DNA of 17,820 nucleotides from a bacterium (GTDB lineage: Archaea; Nanoarchaeota; Nanoarchaeia; Woesearchaeales; UBA10216). This document shows, piece by piece, positions 13,826 through 17,820 of this stretch. The stretch's first letter is position 1. Each line of letters begins with the position of its first letter. The position numbers and the translations under genes are program-made. The notes under the pieces are model-generated. The model worked only from the letters and a program-made list of their open reading frames with translations, was not told where the DNA came from and made no database searches. The stretch spans positions 1 to 17,820 of the forward strand of contig JAAGZO010001287.1 of NCBI GenBank assembly GCA_024206195.1. Direction: 5' to 3'.

Positions 13826-13847
13826 CAGGGTTGCTTTAAATACCCTG
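13826..13847 (-). promoter_or_regulatory. TATA box flanked by a 6-bp inverted repeat
   Basis: Minus-strand GTATTTAAAG (13834-13843) is the TATA box of the small ORF. CAGGGT (13826-13831) and ACCCTG (13842-13847) form a perfect inverted repeat around it, which could be an operator that blocks TBP. Confidence 0.4.
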
Positions 13848-13890
13848 CGCGGGCACATGTCCAGTGTCCAGTGGGTCCAATGGCATAACC

Positions 13891-13900
13891 TTTAAATAAA
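13891..13900 (+). promoter_or_regulatory. TATA box for the DUF2156 gene
   Basis: TTTAAATAAA is centred 26 bases before the ATG at 13921, predicting a leaderless mRNA. It confirms that ATG as the start. Confidence 0.6.
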
Positions 13901-13920
13901 TCACTCGTGTTATTCTACTC

Positions 13921-14832
13921 ATGCATACTCTTACGAAGTTTAGTTTGGGGGATAAAGAGACTTTTGAGAAAGCCTATAGCGCACTTGAATTGCCTCTTGC
14001 AGAGCACAACTTCAACTGGCTTGTTCTCTGGAGTGAGTTCTATCAGGACATGGAATGGGCAATGATAAACAACAATCTTTGCCTCTTTGCAACCTTTGAG
14101 GGCAACAGGTATGTCTGGGGGCCTCCTTTGGGTGGAGATAAGCTGCAGGAAACACTTGATATCTGCTTTGAGCTCTGCGAGGAATACAACAAAAAGAACA
14201 GCATAACTGGAAAACCTGAGCTTCTGTATCTTCCTGAAGAATTTGTTGAGGATTACTCAAAATTAAACAGTTTCACAATTAAACATCAGAATCAGGACTA
14301 TATCTACAAAGTTAAGGAACTGACTTCCTTAGAAGGCGGAAAGCACAAGAAAAAGCGCAACCTCATAAACGGTTTCTTGAATCAGAATAAAGTATCTTCA
14401 GAGGTTTTTTCTGCGAAACATGAAGCTGGATGTTTAGAGCTGCTAGACTGGTGGAAGAAGCAGAAAGAGCAAGATGTTCCTGATGCTGACAAGGAAAAAC
14501 AGGAGTCAGAAGCAGAGGTTGCAGAAAAGACAATAAAAATGGCAGAGGAGTTAAAACTTAAGGGTCTTGTTGTTTTTATTGATGGGAAGATAGAGGGCTT
14601 TACATTTGGTGAGAAAGTTGTGGACAATATGGGCAGTGTTTTCATAGAAAAAACAAATCTTTCTTTTAATGGATTGTCTGCTTTTATTTTCACAGAGTTT
14701 GCAAGAAAATGCTTTGGTGATTGCGAGTTCATAAACGCAGGAGAGGACTGGGATGTTGAATACCTGAAAAAAATAAAGATGTCTTACCATCCTGAAATGC
14801 TTCACAAGAGCTACTCTGTTCTGAAGAGCTGA
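13921..14832 (+). CDS. DUF2156 / phosphatidylglycerol lysyltransferase C-terminal-like protein
   Basis: This 303-residue protein matches the DUF2156 (LPG_synthase_C) pattern, a double GNAT-like fold related to aminoacyl transferases such as MprF. The N-terminal stretch LAEHNFNWLVLWSEFYQ, the following W-A-M-I-N-N-N-L-C strand and YVWGPPLGGDK (about residues 25-77) are typical. The C-terminal half has VVFIDGKIEGFTFGEKV and FINAGEDWDVEYLKKIKMSYHP, typical of the GNAT core and end. A lysine/glutamate-rich insert (about 180-210) interrupts the middle. No membrane flippase domain is present, unlike MprF. Substrate is unknown; many archaeal members are annotated only by domain. It ends just before the convergent DUF4405 gene. 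Confidence 0.8.
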   Translation: MHTLTKFSLGDKETFEKAYSALELPLAEHNFNWLVLWSEFYQDMEWAMINNNLCLFATFEGNRYVWGPPLGGDKLQETLDICFELCEEYNKKNSITGKPELLYLPEEFVEDYSKLNSFTIKHQNQDYIYKVKELTSLEGGKHKKKRNLINGFLNQNKVSSEVFSAKHEAGCLELLDWWKKQKEQDVPDADKEKQESEAEVAEKTIKMAEELKLKGLVVFIDGKIEGFTFGEKVVDNMGSVFIEKTNLSFNGLSAFIFTEFARKCFGDCEFINAGEDWDVEYLKKIKMSYHPEMLHKSYSVLKS

Positions 14833-15120
14833 CTATTTTCTTGAGAAAATACTTTTGGTCGTGCTAACTATCCATTTATAGTGCAGAATCAAGTGAATTA
14901 AAACAAGAACTATCAAAACGATTCCAACCCATCCGTGGACATCAGTCCATGTATGCCTTATTATTCCAAGGACCTCTTTTTGACCGCTTCTCTGCCCGCT
15001 TGGCAGGAGAAAAAACACAACAAGTCCTGTGATAGACAAAACAAGAAACGAGATAGCCATAAGCGCATCGACAATGAAATTGTGCTTTGGTTTTGTCATA
15101 GAATGTCCAGATTGTTCCAC
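14833..15120 (-). CDS. DUF4405 small membrane protein, cytochrome b-like
   Basis: This 95-residue protein matches DUF4405, a small membrane family with histidines placed like those of b-type cytochromes. Two hydrophobic helices are visible (about residues 15-40 and 61-82). Histidines occur in the RHTW segment, in DVHGWVG and in LIHLILHYKW, as expected for heme ligands in the membrane. The start shown is a GTG at 15120; an ATG at 15099 (MTKPKHNF) is a strong alternative and resembles the usual family N-terminus. Neither has a convincing Shine-Dalgarno. It is divergent from a secreted protein, with a dyad element (15149-15168) between them. Electron transfer is a family-level inference. Confidence 0.82.
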   Translation of the reverse strand: MEQSGHSMTKPKHNFIVDALMAISFLVLSITGLVVFFLLPSGQRSGQKEVLGIIRHTWTDVHGWVGIVLIVLVLIHLILHYKWIVSTTKSIFSRK

Positions 15121-15148
15121 CTTTTTATTTCTTTCGTACCAAGTCGGT

Positions 15149-15168
15149 AGTATACAAAAGCGTATACT
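15149..15168. promoter_or_regulatory. perfect 7-bp dyad, probable operator
   Basis: AGTATAC (15149-15155) and GTATACT (15162-15168) form a perfect inverted repeat with a 6-base spacer. It overlaps the transcript start expected for the DUF4405 gene from the TATA box at 15183-15193, a place where a repressor would block initiation. Confidence 0.5.
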
Positions 15169-15182
15169 GGATTACAATAATG

Positions 15183-15193
15183 ATTATATATTT
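15183..15193. promoter_or_regulatory. shared divergent TATA element
   Basis: GATTATATATT can be read as a TATA box in both directions. On the minus strand it predicts a start near 15162 for the DUF4405 gene, on the plus strand a start near 15212 for the secreted protein. Confidence 0.5.
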
Positions 15194-15220
15194 TGAAGTA
15201 TAATAATACTAAAAACACTC

Positions 15221-15227
15221 GGGAGGT
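15221..15227 (+). promoter_or_regulatory. Shine-Dalgarno of the secreted protein gene
   Basis: GGGAGGT lies 8 bases before the ATG at 15236 and decides that start. It is a strong site in a window where many genes appear leaderless. Confidence 0.6.
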
Positions 15228-15235
15228 ATATTAAA

Positions 15236-15994
15236 ATGAGGAAAGAAGCAATAGCATTGTTTGCTATTACATTATTGCTGTTAAGTACAGCATCTGTAAT
15301 AGCAACAAACCCACATGGGGGTAATGGACACTGGAAGGATATGATTAGCAAAGTTTGCAGCCATCCAGGGTTTAGTAAATATTGCCACAGCCCACAACAA
15401 GACAACGCAGCTATATATGGACAATTGAAAAGCGGTAATTTGTTAGCATATGCAAGTTGCTATGCAGGTAGTGACCCTGGATGCGAACCAACAAAAAAGT
15501 TTTCTGGAAGAGTTCAAGAAAGCAAAGGACATTTGCCTAAGCTTGGAAAAGTAACTGTGGAACTTAGTGCATGTTGGGATTGGGGTAGAGGACATACAGC
15601 TCCAAATCAGATGTATTCAACAGACCACAAAGGAGCATTATTGGTTACAACACCACAGAACTTTGAAGACCATAAGCCAGGAACACCTGTTGATGGGCCT
15701 TTCAGTGCAGACTCAACAGTAATCATCAAGACAAAGCGAGGAAACATTGAAGGAAAAATAACCGGCGGCTCTGTTTATGAACTTGAAGTTCATCCAGGTG
15801 GCGGTTCAATTAATGAATGGACAGTCAATTTTGAGATTGTTGGCGGAACCAAACGGATGAATAACAAAAAAGGAACAGGCACTTATAGAATGGTATGGGA
15901 TTCAAATAAAGATCCAGCAGCATATGGTGACACTGATGGATTGATGGACCCAGCTAGGTATCTGTCGCAAGAAGTAACTTTAAGACTAAAGTAA
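15236..15994 (+). CDS. secreted cysteine-containing protein, unknown function
   Basis: This 252-residue protein starts with MRKEAIALFAITLLLLSTA and a likely signal peptidase site near residue 23 (VIATNP), so it is exported. The mature part has five cysteines: two in the KVCSHPGFSKYCH segment, two in YASCYAGSDPGC and one in ACWDW, which could form disulfides or bind metal. The C-terminal half looks like a beta-sandwich or barrel with alternating strands; a GGTKRMNNKKGTGTY segment resembles the G-rich end strands of lipocalin- or AOC-like barrels, but no family is claimed. It has its own TATA box and a strong Shine-Dalgarno. It is divergent from the DUF4405 gene, suggesting a shared redox-related role, which is inference. 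Confidence 0.75.
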   Translation: MRKEAIALFAITLLLLSTASVIATNPHGGNGHWKDMISKVCSHPGFSKYCHSPQQDNAAIYGQLKSGNLLAYASCYAGSDPGCEPTKKFSGRVQESKGHLPKLGKVTVELSACWDWGRGHTAPNQMYSTDHKGALLVTTPQNFEDHKPGTPVDGPFSADSTVIIKTKRGNIEGKITGGSVYELEVHPGGGSINEWTVNFEIVGGTKRMNNKKGTGTYRMVWDSNKDPAAYGDTDGLMDPARYLSQEVTLRLK

Positions 15995-15998
15995 TCTC

Positions 15999-16015
15999 AT
16001 TTTTTTTTATTTTTC
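15999..16015 (+). terminator. T-rich terminator of the secreted protein gene
   Basis: A T-rich tract with an eight-T run follows the stop codon within a few bases. Oligo-T tracts alone can terminate archaeal RNA polymerase. No strong stem precedes it. Confidence 0.4.
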
Positions 16016-16020
16016 ATTAA

Positions 16021-16030
16021 TTTTAAATAA
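16021..16030 (+). promoter_or_regulatory. TATA box for the acylphosphatase gene
   Basis: TTTTAAATAA is centred 26 bases before the ATG at 16052, consistent with a leaderless mRNA. Confidence 0.55.
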
Positions 16031-16051
16031 TACTTCTTCTTTTCATTATTC

Positions 16052-16321
16052 ATGAAGTGCATAAGACTGGTTATTTCCGGGAGAGTGCAGGGTGTTTTCT
16101 TCAGAGAGCACTGCAGGAAAGAAGCAGATAAGCTTGATGTAGTTGGTTATGCAAAGAATATGCCTGATGGTTCTGTAGAAGTACATGCAGAAGGAGAAGA
16201 CGAGAAGCTGCAGGAGTTTGTAAAGCACTGCAAAAAAGGTTCTTTCATGGCATCTGTTAAGGATGTCAAGGTTAATGATGCAGAACCAACTGATGATTTT
16301 GATTATTTCGAAGTACGCTAG
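16052..16321 (+). CDS. acylphosphatase
   Basis: This 89-residue protein hydrolyses acyl phosphates such as acetyl or carbamoyl phosphate. The phosphate-binding motif SGRVQGVFFRE carries the catalytic R18, and YAKNMPDGSVEVHAEG carries the catalytic N36. Length is that of the family's single small ferredoxin-like domain. The usual GxGFR is GVFFR here, a tolerated change because the arginine is kept. The gene is alone on the plus strand and its stop codon overlaps the stop of convergent orc1/cdc6. Confidence 0.95.
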   Translation: MKCIRLVISGRVQGVFFREHCRKEADKLDVVGYAKNMPDGSVEVHAEGEDEKLQEFVKHCKKGSFMASVKDVKVNDAEPTDDFDYFEVR

Positions 16322-17391
16322 AAATCAGTTAACTTTTTCTCTTTTTTAGCATAGCTGAGGATTGTTGTTTTTCCCTCTGCTCCGCCGGATACCTTTTCTG
16401 TTGAGATGAATTTGCTTTTCTCCAGCTTTGTAATCTTTCTCTGGAAGGTTTTGTATACCATCTTTCCGCCAGCATCCTGGTATGCCTTGTAAACATCACC
16501 AATCTTTTTGCCAGAGTTCTTCTTTACAATACCCAGAACAAATCTTGTTTCATCATCAAGAGTTGCGCTGTCTTTAATTGTAAAGTCATCAAGCTTTTTC
16601 AGAGCTGTTTCAACATGCTCTTTTGTAATCTTTTTTGATGCTTTATCTTCTGCAGCAAGAGCAGATTCTCGCATCAAGTAAAGCCCTCTACGTATATCAT
16701 TCAATGCAGATGTTTTTGCAGCAACAGCTTCAAATGCATCATCCTCCCATACACCAGGAACAAATGCGAATTCCATTCGCTGCTTCAGAATGCCCCTTGT
16801 CTCGTTTTCATTATATGACTTGAATTCTAAGGCATCAACCATAAGTCTTGATCTGATTCTTGTGTCTAATGAAGCAAGCCATTCCTGATGATTGGTTATG
16901 AGAATAATTGTTTTGCGATAGACGTCTTCAAGTATTGAATAAAGAAAATCAAAATCCTCTGCCTTGTCTATTTCATCGAAAACAAAGACTGCGCCTTTTT
17001 TATTCATTGTTCGCTTTATCTCTGCAAAGAGCTCATCACTCCTCTTGTTCTGCGTGAATTTATAACCGATAGCGTTGCATGATTCGAGAAAAACCTTGAA
17101 TGTTGTGTTGTGCTGCCAGCAGTTAACATAGATTGGAACAATATCATCTGTTTCATCTTCAATCTCATTAAGAAGATGCCTGCAGGCAACTGTCTTGCCG
17201 ACTCCAGGAGGGCCAAAGACAATGACATTTCTTCCGTTTCTTTTCTGAAATAATGGCTTGATGCAGGCAGCAATCTGCCTCTGCTCGCTCTCTCTATAAG
17301 GAATAACCTTTGGAACAAAGGAATAATCCAGAGCAAGCTCATTCTTGAACAGACTCTCATCTGACCCCAACATATCATTAAAAATACCCAT
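16318..17391 (-). CDS. Orc1/Cdc6 family replication initiation protein
   Basis: This 357-residue protein is an archaeal Orc1/Cdc6 AAA+ ATPase, which binds origins and loads the MCM helicase. The N-terminal part contains FVPKVIPYRESEQRQIA, typical of the family. Walker A GPPGVGKT is at residues 60-67, Walker B FVFDEID at 136-142, the sensor 1 asparagine at 167 (ITNHQE), and sensor 2 in DIRRGL (R234-R235). A lid helix domain and a C-terminal winged-helix domain (about 277-350, with KMVYKTFQRKITKLEK) follow. Length is slightly short of the usual 380-420. A TATA box at 17411-17422 is centred about 25 bases before the ATG, inside the end of serS. I saw no origin-type repeats beside it. Confidence 0.93.
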   Translation of the reverse strand: MGIFNDMLGSDESLFKNELALDYSFVPKVIPYRESEQRQIAACIKPLFQKRNGRNVIVFGPPGVGKTVACRHLLNEIEDETDDIVPIYVNCWQHNTTFKVFLESCNAIGYKFTQNKRSDELFAEIKRTMNKKGAVFVFDEIDKAEDFDFLYSILEDVYRKTIILITNHQEWLASLDTRIRSRLMVDALEFKSYNENETRGILKQRMEFAFVPGVWEDDAFEAVAAKTSALNDIRRGLYLMRESALAAEDKASKKITKEHVETALKKLDDFTIKDSATLDDETRFVLGIVKKNSGKKIGDVYKAYQDAGGKMVYKTFQRKITKLEKSKFISTEKVSGGAEGKTTILSYAKKEKKLTDF

Positions 17392-17410
17392 GGCTAATCA
17401 AAAGAGAACA

Positions 17411-17422
17411 CTGTTTAAATAG
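17411..17422 (-). promoter_or_regulatory. TATA box for orc1/cdc6, inside the serS 3' end
   Basis: Minus-strand CTATTTAAACAG spans the serS stop codon (17415-17417) and lies about 25 bases before the orc1/cdc6 ATG at 17391, predicting a leaderless transcript. Confidence 0.55.
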
Positions 17423-17820
17423 TTTTTGCTGCTTTCCCAATCTTCTTAATGCCATTCATGTAAGGCACTAGAACTTCTGGAACAGTAATTGTTCCGTCTT
17501 TATTCTGATAGTTTTCTATTATTGCAACCAAAGCACGACCAGTTGCAACTGCTGTGCTGTTTAGTGTATGAACATACTCTTTTTCGCCTTTTTTGTTGAG
17601 GTATCTTATGTTCAGTCGGGTTGCCTGATAACCAGTGCAATTGCTGCAGCTCACCATTTCACCATATTTCTCCTGCCTTGGGAACCAAGCTTCGAGATCG
17701 TATTTCTTTGCTGCAACAGTTCCCATATCTCCTGTACAAATGTTTACTATTCGATATGGTATCTTGAGTTTCTTGAAAACATTTTCAGCGTTTGCAATCA
17801 GTTCTTCATGTATTTTCCAT
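17415..17820 (-). CDS. serS: seryl-tRNA synthetase, C-terminal part (truncated by the window edge)
   Basis: The last 134 or so codons of a class II seryl-tRNA synthetase are visible; the reading frame runs off the right edge, so the true start is outside. The PYRIVNICTGDMG segment, AAKKYDLEAWFP (motif 2-following region), SCSNCTGYQATRLNIRY and LNSTAVATGRALVAIIENYQ (motif 3 region with its arginine) are diagnostic. The C-terminal end VPEVLVPYM is also typical. The sequence is of the common bacterial/archaeal type rather than the methanogen-type SerRS. An internal ATG at 17726 is not the start. Confidence 0.95.
   Translation of the reverse strand, partial: WKIHEELIANAENVFKKLKIPYRIVNICTGDMGTVAAKKYDLEAWFPRQEKYGEMVSCSNCTGYQATRLNIRYLNKKGEKEYVHTLNSTAVATGRALVAIIENYQNKDGTITVPEVLVPYMNGIKKIGKAAKTI

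Noticed and set aside
17391..17414. Replication origin next to orc1/cdc6
   Set aside because: Only 23 bases separate orc1/cdc6 from serS, and no origin recognition box repeats or AT-rich unwinding element were found.

Overview
The window looks like chromosomal DNA from a small-genome archaeon, most likely DPANN (Woesearchaeota- or Pacearchaeota-like). The gene content is archaeal: archaeal-type DnaG, an Orc1/Cdc6 replication protein, RIO1 kinase, archease with RtcB, the bifunctional class V fructose-1,6-bisphosphate aldolase/phosphatase, ThyX, and a TsaC/Sua5 enzyme. The DNA is AT-rich, and most genes carry an archaeal TATA box (TTTAAATA or TTTATATA type) about 25-30 bases before the start codon. 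The DPANN placement is an inference from style; no 16S gene is present to prove it.

Layout. At the left edge are the apparent end of a plus-strand transcript (terminator hairpin at 104-140) and a minus-strand block: a ChbG/YdjC-like deacetylase, a coupled unknown protein, and RIO1 kinase (132-2251). A 470-base gap before dnaG holds a structured RNA candidate at about 2361-2548 whose tip resembles SRP RNA helix 8. After dnaG come two minus-strand helical proteins of unknown function (3955-5714), the larger with a CX3C-X6-CX3C motif. A divergent promoter at 6413-6492 then separates a membrane-anchored SurA_N-like protein from two pilin-like membrane proteins (6493-8138).

The centre is an RNA ligation block: a small acidic protein, archease and RtcB (8176-10313). 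It is followed by the fructose bisphosphatase (10407-11567). On the minus strand lie a metallophosphoesterase-thyX operon and a TsaC/Sua5 gene. Region 13408-13920 holds AT-rich inverted repeats, a possible small frameshifted gene with an elaborate leader, and the promoter of a DUF2156 protein. Next come a divergently arranged DUF4405 membrane protein and a secreted cysteine-containing protein (with a 7-bp dyad between them), acylphosphatase, Orc1/Cdc6, and the C-terminal part of seryl-tRNA synthetase running off the right edge.

Most of the window is conserved information-processing and core metabolism. The parts that are not ordinary are the RNA candidate at 2361-2548, the small gene and its control region at 13517-13850, the dyad-controlled DUF4405/secreted pair, the CX3C protein pair, and the acidic protein leading the archease-RtcB cluster. 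I found no CRISPR array, transposon, tRNA or rRNA gene.
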